This document shows positions 23,332 through 32,527 of a DNA stretch of 64,000 bases, piece after piece. The translations under genes were made by a program, and so were the position numbers. Below the pieces are notes generated by a model. That model ran no database searches. It had not been told where the DNA came from and was given only the letters and a program-made list of their open reading frames with translations. Source of the stretch: JAPKZH01 sp964537875 (GTDB lineage: Bacteria > Acidobacteriota > Aminicenantia > Aminicenantales > UBA4085); contig CAZIDN010000001.1 in the NCBI GenBank assembly GCA_964537875.1, positions 1 through 64,000 of the forward strand, given 5' to 3'. Position 1 is the first letter of the stretch, and every line of letters starts with the position of its first letter.

Positions 23332-24069
23332 TTGAATCCTGCAAAGAGCCGAAGACGGTTTTGGTGCTTGGCTATAATTTCTAGCCTGCTCTGCTCAATG
23401 GCCTGCCAGGACCGAATCTTCGATAATCCTTTTGACCCCGAGGCCAGCGAAGTGATCTTTGAAGTGGTCAACACCATCTTTACCCCTTCGACCATCCCTC
23501 TCGGTCTCACCTGGGACGGCAGCACACTTTGGAATGTCGACGGGAATAGCAATACCCTCTATTGTTTGAACAGAGCCAATGGCGCTCAGATCAGAGCTCT
23601 GACATCGCCCCTTCCATCGACAACGGGAATCGCCTATGATGGCCATGACCTCTGGGTTTGCAGCGAGACGATCGTCGATCTCTATAAGATCAACCTGCTC
23701 AACGGAGAAATCCAGAAGAGGCTCCATCTTCAACGGGGATCATTCACGGCGATCGGATATGGACAGCAGGCACTCTGGCTTGCTGACCTTCAATCAAACA
23801 CAATTCAAAAAGTCAACCCGGAAACGGGTGAGATCCAATTTTCATTTTCCAATCCTGGAGTCCGGGTCGACGGCATGACCTTTAATGGGGGATCCCTCTG
23901 GATTTCAGACCCAACGTCTCTGACGATTTACGAGCTGATGCCGGAGGGCATCGTCAAAAGGAGATTTCTTTCGCCCGGTCAGTCGCCGAGGGGCTTGGCT
24001 TTTGATGGATATTATCTCTGGAACGTTGATGGAAATCAAAAAATCTATCAGCTCAGAGTGATAAAGTGA
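23332..24069 (+). CDS. Lipoprotein with beta-propeller repeats
   Basis: A 245-residue protein starting at TTG with GAGG eight bases upstream. The signal peptide ends LLCSMAC, giving a probable lipidated Cys near residue 24. The remainder is a repeated four-strand pattern with the recurring motif DG..LW, for example LTWDGSTLWNVDG, IAYDGHDLWVCSE, MTFNGGSLWISD and LAFDGYYLWNVDG, spaced 40-45 residues apart. This resembles quinoprotein/YncE or glutamine-cyclotransferase-like propellers, incomplete at five or six blades. It is coupled to the next gene by a GTGA overlap, so its partner is probably the barrel protein. Confidence 0.7.
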   Translation: MNPAKSRRRFWCLAIISSLLCSMACQDRIFDNPFDPEASEVIFEVVNTIFTPSTIPLGLTWDGSTLWNVDGNSNTLYCLNRANGAQIRALTSPLPSTTGIAYDGHDLWVCSETIVDLYKINLLNGEIQKRLHLQRGSFTAIGYGQQALWLADLQSNTIQKVNPETGEIQFSFSNPGVRVDGMTFNGGSLWISDPTSLTIYELMPEGIVKRRFLSPGQSPRGLAFDGYYLWNVDGNQKIYQLRVIK

Positions 24070-25910
24070 TATCCCGGAGAGGGCTCTATGGCGCTTTCCT
24101 GATCCTTGTCTTTCATCCCTGCCTCTCCATATCCGCAGAAAAAATTCTTCTCCAGCTTAAGGGGCGATACATCGCCTACAGCTATGATCACAATCAGCTT
24201 GTCGGCGAGGGCGTCGAATTTGTCTGCGCCTCCATTTCCGGCAAGAGCCTGCACATCAAGGCCGACCTCAAATCCCTTACCTGTTGTGCCCGGGGGGATT
24301 TATCCTTAAAAAAAGACGGCTCTCTGCACTCTGGGGATGAATTCTATTTCGATCTTAAGACAGGTCGGGGAATCCTTGTTCGCTACGATAAAAAAATTGA
24401 AATGATCGGGATCGGAGACGAAAAAAAGGAGGATGGTCTCCCGGGCCGTGGAGTCTTGGAGGATATTGAGCTGGAAAAGATCAGGAAATCCCTGATTTAT
24501 TTCGCAGGTCGGCAGGTTGAAATCACGGCCAACTCGGAGGTTTTCGGCTACGGGATGATCCTCTATCTGGAAGGTGTCGAATCCTTGAAGTTTAAGAAGA
24601 TCAAAATGTCTGAAGGGATCAAACAACGCTCCGGCGGATTCTCTTTGGACAAGATCTGGTACACGAACTCCCAGGGGCTCATGGTCAAAGGAAGCTATTT
24701 CTTTGAGAAAAAGGATAAGATGCACAGCCTCAACCAGCTGAGCTATGAGGAACGTTCGTTGTTGAAGAACTATCGGGGCTTGGAGCGGCAATTCGATTTC
24801 ATGACCTCGACCACCCTTGACGCAAGCAAGAAACTCCGCATGGGACTGACGGGCAATTACAATTCAAGCGGGCTCTGGAATTCGCAGTTCTTGTTGAGCC
24901 AGAGCTGGAAACAGGACTTCAAGACGCAATTGGACTTTTCTTACAACAAGCAGATCAACCTTAAAGGGGAGGCTTGGTTCGGCTTACAATCTTTTTTTAA
25001 CGCCGGCAAATATGGAAACCTCTCTTTTCAGGGCCGCTATGAAATTCAGAACCAGATCTTGACGAGGATCTCCTATGGAGCCCGGTTCCTCAAAAATCTC
25101 GAGTTCCTCACCACGGCCTCTTACTCCAGGATTAAGAGTAGCTGGGAAAATATTTACACAGGGATCCTGACGGGGGATATGTCCGTCTCCTATCGAACGG
25201 ATCTCTTCAACCTGGCCACGGATTACTATCTGAATTATGACCTTTTCGGAAGCCAACTCCTGTCCCAGCCTCAGCTCAAGGTCGGAATGAATCCCATAAG
25301 TTTTTACGGCGGCCATCTTTTCGCAAATTTTTATAATATCTTTATTTATAATAATTTCAAAAGAGACAAGCTTTCCCAAAAGAGCTACAGCAACAATACC
25401 GTCTTTTATCTCAACACGCAACCCATGGCTGTTTGGGATTCTTTCCATCTGAATTTCAACTTGGCGCTAGAGCAGTTTCTCGAGAAAGAGGGCCGAAATT
25501 TTACCTCGGGCGGAGCGATCGTTCGGGCCTCACAAGATCTGTGGAGGGGACTTTCCCTTCAGGCCGTCTACAGCATTCAGTCCAGGCGGAAGACCAAGAA
25601 CTGGCTGATCGAAGGAACGAGCAGCCAGGACCTCAGCCTGATGCTCAGATTATCTTTGGCCGAGAACCTCAATGGATGGATTTCATTTTCTTTTGATCCG
25701 AAGAATAGCGTGTGGCGCTATTCTTTGGCTGACATATCCCTTGGCGTGTTCAAAAACTGGAGGTTTCATTCCTTGGCGAATTATGATTTTCTGCTCAAGA
25801 AGCTGGAAAATATTGATCTCTATCTGATCCGGGAGGCGGGGCGCTTCCAGCTCCGGTTTATCTGGAGAAGCCTGTCCAGGCAATTCTTGGTGGAGCTCGT
25901 GCCCCGATGA
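24066..25910 (+). CDS. Large outer-membrane beta-barrel protein with periplasmic N-terminal domain
   Basis: A 614-residue protein starting at GTG, overlapping the previous stop by four bases. After a signal peptide (GLYGAFLILVFHPCLSIS) the first 170 residues form a strand-rich domain (KSLHIKADLKSLT, GDEFYFDLKTGRGILVRYD) reminiscent of OstA/LptA-type jelly rolls, as in LptD. From about residue 190 the sequence alternates hydrophobic and polar positions in many strands with aromatic girdles, for example LRMGLTGNYNSSG and FKTQLDFSYN. The last segment (RFQLRFIWRSLSRQFLVELVPR) lacks a terminal Phe. An LPS or polymer exporter-like barrel is a reasonable guess, not shown. Local composition is more A/T-rich than that of the housekeeping genes. 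Confidence 0.6.
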   Translation: MISRRGLYGAFLILVFHPCLSISAEKILLQLKGRYIAYSYDHNQLVGEGVEFVCASISGKSLHIKADLKSLTCCARGDLSLKKDGSLHSGDEFYFDLKTGRGILVRYDKKIEMIGIGDEKKEDGLPGRGVLEDIELEKIRKSLIYFAGRQVEITANSEVFGYGMILYLEGVESLKFKKIKMSEGIKQRSGGFSLDKIWYTNSQGLMVKGSYFFEKKDKMHSLNQLSYEERSLLKNYRGLERQFDFMTSTTLDASKKLRMGLTGNYNSSGLWNSQFLLSQSWKQDFKTQLDFSYNKQINLKGEAWFGLQSFFNAGKYGNLSFQGRYEIQNQILTRISYGARFLKNLEFLTTASYSRIKSSWENIYTGILTGDMSVSYRTDLFNLATDYYLNYDLFGSQLLSQPQLKVGMNPISFYGGHLFANFYNIFIYNNFKRDKLSQKSYSNNTVFYLNTQPMAVWDSFHLNFNLALEQFLEKEGRNFTSGGAIVRASQDLWRGLSLQAVYSIQSRRKTKNWLIEGTSSQDLSLMLRLSLAENLNGWISFSFDPKNSVWRYSLADISLGVFKNWRFHSLANYDFLLKKLENIDLYLIREAGRFQLRFIWRSLSRQFLVELVPR

Positions 25911-26359
25911 GACAAAAATGCTGCTTCTGGCTCGTTCTCTTCGCTTGTTCTGTCTTCGTCTCAGCCTGCCTCTCTTTCAAGATTCCGCCGCTTTCTTTGC
26001 CTGAAAACTATCTAGAATCGATAGAGCTCTCGAAAAAGATCGAAATCAGAGGCGATCTGCTCAGTCCAGTCGAACCGTCGACTGTCTTCAGCCCGATGGA
26101 TCGTGTCGTCTGTTTGATCCGGCTGAGAAATGTTCTTGGGAAGATTCAGCTGAGATGGAAATGGTACGCGCCTGACCGAGTCTTGGCCAGGGATGCAGGA
26201 AACATCGTTATTAACGCTGACGAAAAATATTTAGATGTTGTGACGGCTTCCGATCCTCTAAGGCCGAGTTCGCTCGAGAAGGAAGAAGGGGATTGGACCG
26301 TGTGTGTCTTTATCAACGATGCTCTTGCGTGTGTCCAAAAATTTGTTGTAAAGAAATAA
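25907..26359 (+). CDS. Small lipoprotein, unknown function
   Basis: A 150-residue protein starting in an ATGA overlap with the barrel gene. The lipobox is VSAC near residue 21. The mature part is a single strand-rich domain (KIEIRGDLLSPVEPS, VVCLIRLRNVLGKIQLRWKW, GDWTVCVFINDALACVQKF) resembling small Ig-like or bacterial pilotin-type sandwiches. By position it may be an assembly partner (like LptE to LptD) of the barrel, which is inference. Confidence 0.6.
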   Translation: MRQKCCFWLVLFACSVFVSACLSFKIPPLSLPENYLESIELSKKIEIRGDLLSPVEPSTVFSPMDRVVCLIRLRNVLGKIQLRWKWYAPDRVLARDAGNIVINADEKYLDVVTASDPLRPSSLEKEEGDWTVCVFINDALACVQKFVVKK

Positions 26360-26533
26360 TACATAAGGTCATTCCTACTCGGGAGCCTCCGGCCGGACAA
26401 AAAGGCTTTGACGATCCCCAGAGGCGAGCTCGTCTCCAAGAAGAGGCGAAAGCAGGATTCATCCGGGAACCCGAACGCCGATAGGTCAAGGAGAAGAGGA
26501 ACGGCAGCCAAATCGCTCTCTATCGCAGGGGAC

Positions 26534-26563
26534 TTGACAAAGAGGTTTGAGTTGAAATAGAAT
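26534..26563 (+). promoter_or_regulatory. Predicted promoter of the TPR-PEGA-NHL gene
   Basis: Perfect TTGACA (26534-26539), 18 bp, TAGAAT (26558-26563). The leader of about 34 bases carries AAGGAGGG upstream of the ATG. Confidence 0.6.
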
Positions 26564-26603
26564 TTTTCCAAATAAGAACGACTTTTAAGGAGGGAAGGAC
26601 GCT

Positions 26604-29066
26604 ATGTTTATTTCCAATCATCCGTCGAAGAAGGCGGCCTATTTGGCCATTTTGGCGTTTTTCCTTTTTCTCGCCAACACCTCATTTTCCGAAACGCTCA
26701 CTGGAGCCCAGCAGAAGCCCGATGAGCTGATCAAGGAAGGCATTGATCTCTATAATAGCGGACAATACGAAAAAGCCATCACGACACTGAATCAGGTGGA
26801 AGGGCTGAAGCCGAACAAGCGCTTATTATCCGAAGCCTATTTCTACCTTTCTCTGTGTTATTTCCAGTTGGGTGATAAAGAGAACACAAAACAGTTTATC
26901 GGTAAAACAATCCAGGTCGAGCCAGAAAAAAAGATCGATGAAACCAAGTATGCTCCGGAGTATGTTGAATTGTTCAAACAAGCCCAGAGCGAGGTTCCCG
27001 CTGTGGCAACCCGTGAAGCAAGGCCAGGGGGCGGCATCAAAATCGGCCGCATTGCTTTGGTTGGAGCGGTCGTCGTTGCCGTTGGCGCCGCCGCTTATTT
27101 TCTATTTATTAGGGAGGATACCGGAGATATCCAGGTCAGCTCGACTCCGACCGCAGCTCAAGTCTTCCTCGATGGTGCAGACACCGGCTGGAAGACCAAT
27201 TGCACCTTGGCCGAAATCTCTCCGGGCGATCATATGATCAAGCTCGTCAAAGATGGATACACGGATTATGAACAAAAGGTTTCCGTAAAACGGGGAAATA
27301 CGGCGACGCTCAACATCACTCTGCCCGCCATTCCGATTCGGGTGACGAAGCCTGCTGCCGGCTCCACTTGGGTCAAAGGTCAAATCATCGAAATCAAATG
27401 GGAGACAGGAACAAGCTCCAGCCTGAGATTCCTCCAAAGGACAAGCCAATTCAGTGACTTCGCCAACGAATCGTCTTACCTCAGAAGGATGAGTGCCTTT
27501 CAAACGCGCTCCGCTTTTCAGAGAGAAAGCGGAAAAAGCAGGATGGATTCTGAAGGCTCAGGATCCGGCTCCGCCCTCGCTTTAAAAAAAGGGTTCATCA
27601 GCTCTGAACGAAATGGTGAAAATCCCGTGTCATCCTCAGCCGGCAAGGACAGCGGCCGTCCAGACCTTTCTTTAAGGTCTCAAGATATCAGAGCTCAGAG
27701 CCTCTATGAGAGAAAAGGTTCCCCGTCATCTCCGGCTTCAGAAGCGACCCAGCCAGGCCAACGCTCCGGCAGAACGGGTGTCGCTCAGAAGGCCAATCTT
27801 CTTGATATCTCGAAAGTCAGGATCGAGCTCTACAAGGGATCCGATGTCGTCGAAACGATCGAATCCTCCACAGACAATGATGGAAGTCAGAATTGGACAG
27901 TCCCGACGACGGTGGCCGACAGGACCGATTATAAGATCAGGATTTCCTGCGCTTCGGATCTGAAAATTTATGGCGAAAGCGGCAGCTTCGCGATCACGGC
28001 CGCCAATCTCGTTGTTAACCAGCCGACGTCAACCACCTTTTGGGGGAAAGGTGAAACGAAGGATATCAAATGGACAAGCACGGTCTCCGGAAGTGTCAGG
28101 ATTGATCTCCTAAAAGGGACAACTCCCTATTTTCCGATCGTGGACAATACCGCGAATAGCGGATCGTTCACCTGGACGATTTCCCCGGATCTTGAGGATA
28201 GAACGGATTACCGGATCAGGATCACTCATCTTTCCGACGCGAACGTGAAAGGAGAGAGTCCGGCGTTCATCATCACCAAATTGACCTACGATGTCGATGC
28301 CGTTATAACCGGGCTTATGGCGCCGATCGGGATAACGATTGATCATGCCGGCAATGCTCATGTCGTGGAAGGAGACCTTAGCAGGGTGCAAAAATTCATC
28401 CCGGCCTCAGGACCATTTTCTCCGATAATAGCACCCTACGGGGGTGGCCTTAATCAGCCCAGGGGCATCGTGGCTGACACGATGGGCGGTTTTGTTTATG
28501 TTGTGGATAGTGGAAACCACCGGATTAGGAAATTCGATACAAACGGGAATCTGATCGCGACAATAGGAGGACTCGGAAGCAACGATGGACAGTTCGATTC
28601 GCCGCATGGGGTCGCCATTGATATTTATGGCAATATCTATGTCACGGATAGAAACAATAAGCGCGTTCAAAAATTCTCGCCGGCTTTAGCCTGGATCCAG
28701 AGCTGGTCTGTTTCAGCGGATCCCGGTGGAATCGCCTGCGATAGCGGCCGAAATAGACTCTACGTTGCTGATTACGCCGATAATCAAATTCTCGTCTACA
28801 GCTTAGACGGGGCATTTTATCGAAGCTTGAGTGTGGCAGGGCGTCCGTTAGGCGTCGCCGTTGACAAATCGGGCTTTGTCTATGTCACGGATGTCGAAAA
28901 TAACAGGTTCCTGAAATACACGCCCGACGGCGTGTTGTTGTGCCAAAAGGGAAGCTATGGGGACGGCTATGATCAATTTAAGGTCCCCGCGGACATCTGT
29001 TTTGACAGCTTTGGACGCCTGCTCATCACCAACTTCGAAGGCAACAGGGTTCAAAGGTTTAAATAA
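26604..29066 (+). CDS. Multidomain TPR-PEGA-Ig-NHL protein
   Basis: An 820-residue exported or anchored protein. Order: N-terminal hydrophobic signal (about 10-28); TPR-like helices (30-120); a second hydrophobic span (about 150-170, IALVGAVVVAVGAAAYFLF); a PEGA domain (about 172-245, STPTAAQVFLDGADTGWKT); a first Ser/Thr-rich Ig-like domain, IRVTKPAAGSTWVKGQ, interrupted by roughly 130 low-complexity residues (270-402); a second uninterrupted copy (about 470-558); and six or so NHL repeats (560-820) such as GIVADTMGGFVYVVDSGNHR. NHL propellers bind proteins or sugars, PEGA domains bind cell-envelope components. An envelope scaffold is likely. It has its own promoter and lies just before the T6SS locus. 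Confidence 0.72.
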   Translation: MFISNHPSKKAAYLAILAFFLFLANTSFSETLTGAQQKPDELIKEGIDLYNSGQYEKAITTLNQVEGLKPNKRLLSEAYFYLSLCYFQLGDKENTKQFIGKTIQVEPEKKIDETKYAPEYVELFKQAQSEVPAVATREARPGGGIKIGRIALVGAVVVAVGAAAYFLFIREDTGDIQVSSTPTAAQVFLDGADTGWKTNCTLAEISPGDHMIKLVKDGYTDYEQKVSVKRGNTATLNITLPAIPIRVTKPAAGSTWVKGQIIEIKWETGTSSSLRFLQRTSQFSDFANESSYLRRMSAFQTRSAFQRESGKSRMDSEGSGSGSALALKKGFISSERNGENPVSSSAGKDSGRPDLSLRSQDIRAQSLYERKGSPSSPASEATQPGQRSGRTGVAQKANLLDISKVRIELYKGSDVVETIESSTDNDGSQNWTVPTTVADRTDYKIRISCASDLKIYGESGSFAITAANLVVNQPTSTTFWGKGETKDIKWTSTVSGSVRIDLLKGTTPYFPIVDNTANSGSFTWTISPDLEDRTDYRIRITHLSDANVKGESPAFIITKLTYDVDAVITGLMAPIGITIDHAGNAHVVEGDLSRVQKFIPASGPFSPIIAPYGGGLNQPRGIVADTMGGFVYVVDSGNHRIRKFDTNGNLIATIGGLGSNDGQFDSPHGVAIDIYGNIYVTDRNNKRVQKFSPALAWIQSWSVSADPGGIACDSGRNRLYVADYADNQILVYSLDGAFYRSLSVAGRPLGVAVDKSGFVYVTDVENNRFLKYTPDGVLLCQKGSYGDGYDQFKVPADICFDSFGRLLITNFEGNRVQRFK

Positions 29067-29240
29067 GCGGAAGACTCGGCATTCGTCCGATTGGGAGGCT
29101 CTCGGGGAGGCGGTGTTTTATCGCTTCTCCTGATATTCGGCGAGGCCGGCCCCTCGACCGAGATATTTTCTCGCGGACCAGGGGCTTGCGAGAACGTCGG
29201 CCGTTTTTCTCCACAAGATTTGAGCCAAGACAAATAACGA

Positions 29241-29269
29241 TTGACTTTTTGCTTTCTTTTCAATAGATT
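29241..29269 (+). promoter_or_regulatory. Predicted promoter of the T6SS locus
   Basis: TTGACT (29241-29246), 17 bp, TAGATT (29264-29269), giving a leader of about 110 bases before tagH. The rest of the 322-base gap (29067-29388) shows no gene and no clear intrinsic terminator for the upstream gene. Confidence 0.5.
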
Positions 29270-29388
29270 TTTAGATTGATAAAGGTGGAGGAGTTTAAAT
29301 TACTTTGGGCCAGGGATAGCTAGCCAGAAAGAAGGTGTCGATCTCTGCGTCCTGATAAAGCGAAGGGCGGTAGCCTACTTTTTTTGTC

Positions 29389-30588
29389 ATGCGAGTCCGG
29401 TTAAAAGTCCTGAAAGATACCCCGCCCTGCTGGGAGCACGTCTTTGAGATGGATAAAGATATCATCCTGATCGGTCGAGATCCTAAGAATGAGCTGCAGT
29501 TGGAGGGCACGAGCAGCGGCGTTAGCCGACAGCATTCCAAGCTTGTTCGTCACGGCGATTCCTACGTCATCATGGATCTCGAGAGCCGCAATGGAACTCT
29601 CCTCAACGACAAAAAGCTCAACCCCATGGTCGAGCACGCTCTCCACAACGGGGATCTGATCCACATTTGCGAGTTCGTCATCGAATTTTCCGCGGAACAA
29701 TTGGAGGTCAAACCTGAGGCGGACTTCATTCCGGAACCAGAACATTCCCCTCCCTTCGCCGAGGAATCTCAGAAATTGATGGCGGCTCTCGATCAGATCT
29801 GCCAGAAATTCGAGCGAGAAGAATCTTCCCTTAAAGAGGAGGCTCTCCAGGAAGCGCTGAGCCATTCTCTCGAGAGAGCCACCTTGAACCAAGCGGCCGA
29901 GATCCTGAGCCAAGTCCTCCAATCGAGAACGGGCCCCCCGGCCTCTTTCCCCGCTCCTCCACAAAAAGACCGGGAGTTGGATATCTCGTCCAACTATGAC
30001 CGCGTCGAGCGGGCGATCGCTGTCCTCCTGGATTTTTTTGTCAAGATGATCCAAGCCCTTGATGAGTTCGAGATATTTTTCCTGGACAAAACGATGACGA
30101 GCATTATCGTCCCCCCCAAGTCCAAGTCGTCAAAACCAGCCAAATCGTTCTCATTCGGTAAGTGCACGGCCAATGAGCTTAAGGAGTATCTTTTTGATCC
30201 GGAGATTTCTTTGCCAGAAGCTCAGAAAAGAATTAATTGCGTCCAGGCCAATGCCGAGAAGCTGATGATGCATCAGATCTCTCTCTTGGCCGGTTATAAG
30301 GCAGGCGTGACCGAAGGCACACAGCGACTCCTTCAAAAAATGAATCCGCAAAAATTCCGGCAAAAATTCGAGGAGAAGACGCTGAAGTTGGGTCCCTTCC
30401 GCCTCCGGTACAGCCTGATCCCGCTCTTGGCCACTCTCCAGGTTGTCAAAGAATTTTCGCGTATTCACCAGGAGCTCATCCAGGAGGATCCGGCGAAAAT
30501 TGAACGGGACTATTTTCATAAACCCTATAAATCGGGCTACGAAAAAAGTATCAATAAAATCCCGGGGAGAAATCCGTCTTCTGATTAA
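29389..30588 (+). CDS. tagH: T6SS-associated FHA-domain protein (TagH/Fha type)
   Basis: A 399-residue cytoplasmic protein. Residues about 20-95 form an FHA phosphothreonine-binding domain: IGRDPKNEL, SGVSRQHSKL and SRNGTLLND. A linker rich in Glu/Ala helices follows (115-220). The C-terminal 170 residues (FLDKTMTSIIVPP, LPEAQKRINCVQANAEKL, KMNPQKFRQKFEE, RDYFHKPYKSGYE) match the helical domain specific to T6SS FHA proteins. In Pseudomonas the equivalent Fha1 is phosphorylated by PpkA and promotes apparatus assembly. First gene of the cluster. No strong ribosome site is visible before the ATG. Confidence 0.88.
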   Translation: MRVRLKVLKDTPPCWEHVFEMDKDIILIGRDPKNELQLEGTSSGVSRQHSKLVRHGDSYVIMDLESRNGTLLNDKKLNPMVEHALHNGDLIHICEFVIEFSAEQLEVKPEADFIPEPEHSPPFAEESQKLMAALDQICQKFEREESSLKEEALQEALSHSLERATLNQAAEILSQVLQSRTGPPASFPAPPQKDRELDISSNYDRVERAIAVLLDFFVKMIQALDEFEIFFLDKTMTSIIVPPKSKSSKPAKSFSFGKCTANELKEYLFDPEISLPEAQKRINCVQANAEKLMMHQISLLAGYKAGVTEGTQRLLQKMNPQKFRQKFEEKTLKLGPFRLRYSLIPLLATLQVVKEFSRIHQELIQEDPAKIERDYFHKPYKSGYEKSINKIPGRNPSSD

Positions 30589-30637
30589 AAGGCGGCCCCG
30601 GCTGAAGTTTCTGGAGTTTTCAAATCTGAGGTTTATG

Positions 30638-31108
30638 ATGAATATGGCGAAGTGGGCGAACCGGTCAATGGCTTTGAGCGTCTTTCTCGGCCTCTCTGTC
30701 ATCATGCTTTCCTTGATGTCCAGCTGTCTGGCCTCCGGACCAGTTCATGTCTCTCTCCTCGGGACGGAGAAAATGAATGATGGACGTCCGGCCCTCGTTT
30801 GTCTTTACAAACTGAAAAATGACACGAATTTCGTGCGAGTTCCGCTGGAGAGCTTTTGGAAGGACGGAGAAAAAGTGTTCGCGAGCGATCTCGTCGAGCC
30901 GAGGACCGAAATCATGCTGAGTCCGGGCGAAACGAGATGGGTTTCACTCCAGGTTGCCAAGGATACAAATTATATTGGAGTCGCTGTTGATTTTCGTAGA
31001 GCGGATACTCAGGGGTGGCGGTTGGTCTGTCCGCTGATCGTCAAAAAACCCAAAGAAATCTTGCTGACGGTGGTCGGCAATAGAGTCGAGATCGAGAGAA
31101 AGAAGTAA
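30638..31108 (+). CDS. tssJ: T6SS outer-membrane lipoprotein TssJ
   Basis: A 156-residue lipoprotein: signal ALSVFLGLSVIMLSLMSSC with lipidated Cys, then a beta-sandwich (VHVSLLGTEKMNDGRPALVC, LVCLYKLKNDTNFVRV, GETRWVSLQVAKDTNYIGV) with the usual TssJ loop pattern. TssJ tethers TssM to the outer membrane. Two adjacent ATG codons (30635 and 30638) exist; the second is six bases from GAGG and is preferred. A longer frame begins upstream inside tagH in another register and is not credible. Confidence 0.82.
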   Translation: MNMAKWANRSMALSVFLGLSVIMLSLMSSCLASGPVHVSLLGTEKMNDGRPALVCLYKLKNDTNFVRVPLESFWKDGEKVFASDLVEPRTEIMLSPGETRWVSLQVAKDTNYIGVAVDFRRADTQGWRLVCPLIVKKPKEILLTVVGNRVEIERKK

Positions 31109-31145
31109 AAACGGATGAGACCAAAAGGGGAGGAGTGAAAATCCC

Positions 31146-32495
31146 ATGTCGAGCCATCAAAAAGTTGTCTGGCACGAAGGATTGAGGTTGGATCCCCATC
31201 ACTTCCAACAGTGGGATCGCTACTATTCCTATCTGCTCGATTTCCGGCTGCAGTCCGTGGCTCCCCACGCTTGGGGGGTCCTGGACTTGGCCATCGACAG
31301 AGAGGCGCTTCTGAACGGGCAATTCCGGCTGCTCCAGTGCAGGGGCGTGACACAGGACGGCTTAGCCTTCAACATCCCCGAAGACGACCCGGCGCCACTC
31401 GCCCAAAACTTCAAAGATCAGTTTGCTCCCACCGACCGAGAGCTGAGCGTCTATCTGACGATTCCGGCCGAGAGGAATCGAGGGATTAACTGCAGGCTGG
31501 AGAGAGACACGGAGCCCAAGGATGTTCGTTTTGTCGGCGTTCAAATTTCGGTGACGGATGACAACACCGGAATCGATGAGAGGAAAATCACGGCCGCCCA
31601 AAAGAATTTCCAGATCCGCTTCGGGAATGCCCCTCTCCAGGAACTCAGCGTCCTGAAAATCGCAGAAGTTGTCCGCTCCGTCGATGGAAGCTTCGTTCTG
31701 AGTGATACGTTTATTCCCACGTGCGCGGCTCTCGGAGCCTCGGACCGCCTCGTGACGATCACCCGTCGACTCCTCGAGCTGCTGATCGCCAAGGGCTCCT
31801 CCATTGCTTCCGCGGGGCCGGCGGCCGGTCACAGAGAAATTTCGCCCGGCGATTTAAACCTGCTTTTGGCGCTTCAGGCTATCAACTCTTCGATCCCCTT
31901 GGTCAGCCACTTCTATCATCTGCCCAAACGCCATCCTGAAGAGCTCTACGTGTGCTTGCTGGTTTTGGCTGGACAGTTGGCAACTTTCGCCCCGGCCGCC
32001 GGGACTCAGCCTCGAAATCTTCCCGTCTACGAGCATGAGAATCTTTCTCGGTGTTTTAATACCCTTGACACCGAGATCCGAATCCTCCTGGACAACCTTG
32101 TCCTCGTGGCCAAGTATGTCTCCCTGCCTTTGGAAAAAATCGGGGAATCCATGTATTCGGGCCGCATCCCCGATCCGGGTCTCTTCCAGAAAGCGTTGTT
32201 TTATCTGGTTGTCAGTGGCGAGATGCCCGAGCGAGATATGATCGATCAGATTCCGACAAACATTCGCGTCGCCTCCCCGGATATGATCAACGCCGTGCTC
32301 ATCAGCTTTCGCAAAGCGCTTCCCCTCAAGTATGCCCCCGTGCCGCCGGCCGGATTGCCCAAGAAGGAAGGAGTCCTGTATTTTCAGCTTGAGCCCGAAG
32401 GGGCATTCTGGGAGGCCATTATCCGGAGCCAAGCCCTGAGCATCTTTGTCCCCGCCGAGCTTAGAAGCCTAAGGTTCGAAGCCATTGCCGTCTAG
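31146..32495 (+). CDS. tssK: T6SS baseplate protein TssK
   Basis: A 449-residue protein with the TssK opening VVWHEGLRLDPHHFQQWDRY, the strand-rich shoulder domain, and a C-terminal head containing KALPLKYAPVPPAGLPKKEG and YFQLEPEGAFWEAI. TssK trimers link the baseplate wedges to TssL and TssM at the inner membrane and share ancestry with phage receptor-binding proteins. AGGAG lies upstream of the start. Length and motif order are normal. Confidence 0.96.
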   Translation: MSSHQKVVWHEGLRLDPHHFQQWDRYYSYLLDFRLQSVAPHAWGVLDLAIDREALLNGQFRLLQCRGVTQDGLAFNIPEDDPAPLAQNFKDQFAPTDRELSVYLTIPAERNRGINCRLERDTEPKDVRFVGVQISVTDDNTGIDERKITAAQKNFQIRFGNAPLQELSVLKIAEVVRSVDGSFVLSDTFIPTCAALGASDRLVTITRRLLELLIAKGSSIASAGPAAGHREISPGDLNLLLALQAINSSIPLVSHFYHLPKRHPEELYVCLLVLAGQLATFAPAAGTQPRNLPVYEHENLSRCFNTLDTEIRILLDNLVLVAKYVSLPLEKIGESMYSGRIPDPGLFQKALFYLVVSGEMPERDMIDQIPTNIRVASPDMINAVLISFRKALPLKYAPVPPAGLPKKEGVLYFQLEPEGAFWEAIIRSQALSIFVPAELRSLRFEAIAV

Positions 32496-32527
32496 AGGAC
32501 ATACTCAATAAAAAAAACTGGAAGACC

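Noticed and set aside
22993..23335. Open frames of 106 (minus) and 85 (plus) codons in the 360-base gap
   Set aside because: They overlap each other, lack ribosome sites and resemble no family; kept as an unassigned gap.
30443..30637. 65-codon N-terminal extension of TssJ
   Set aside because: It overlaps tagH and would place the lipoprotein signal deep inside the protein.
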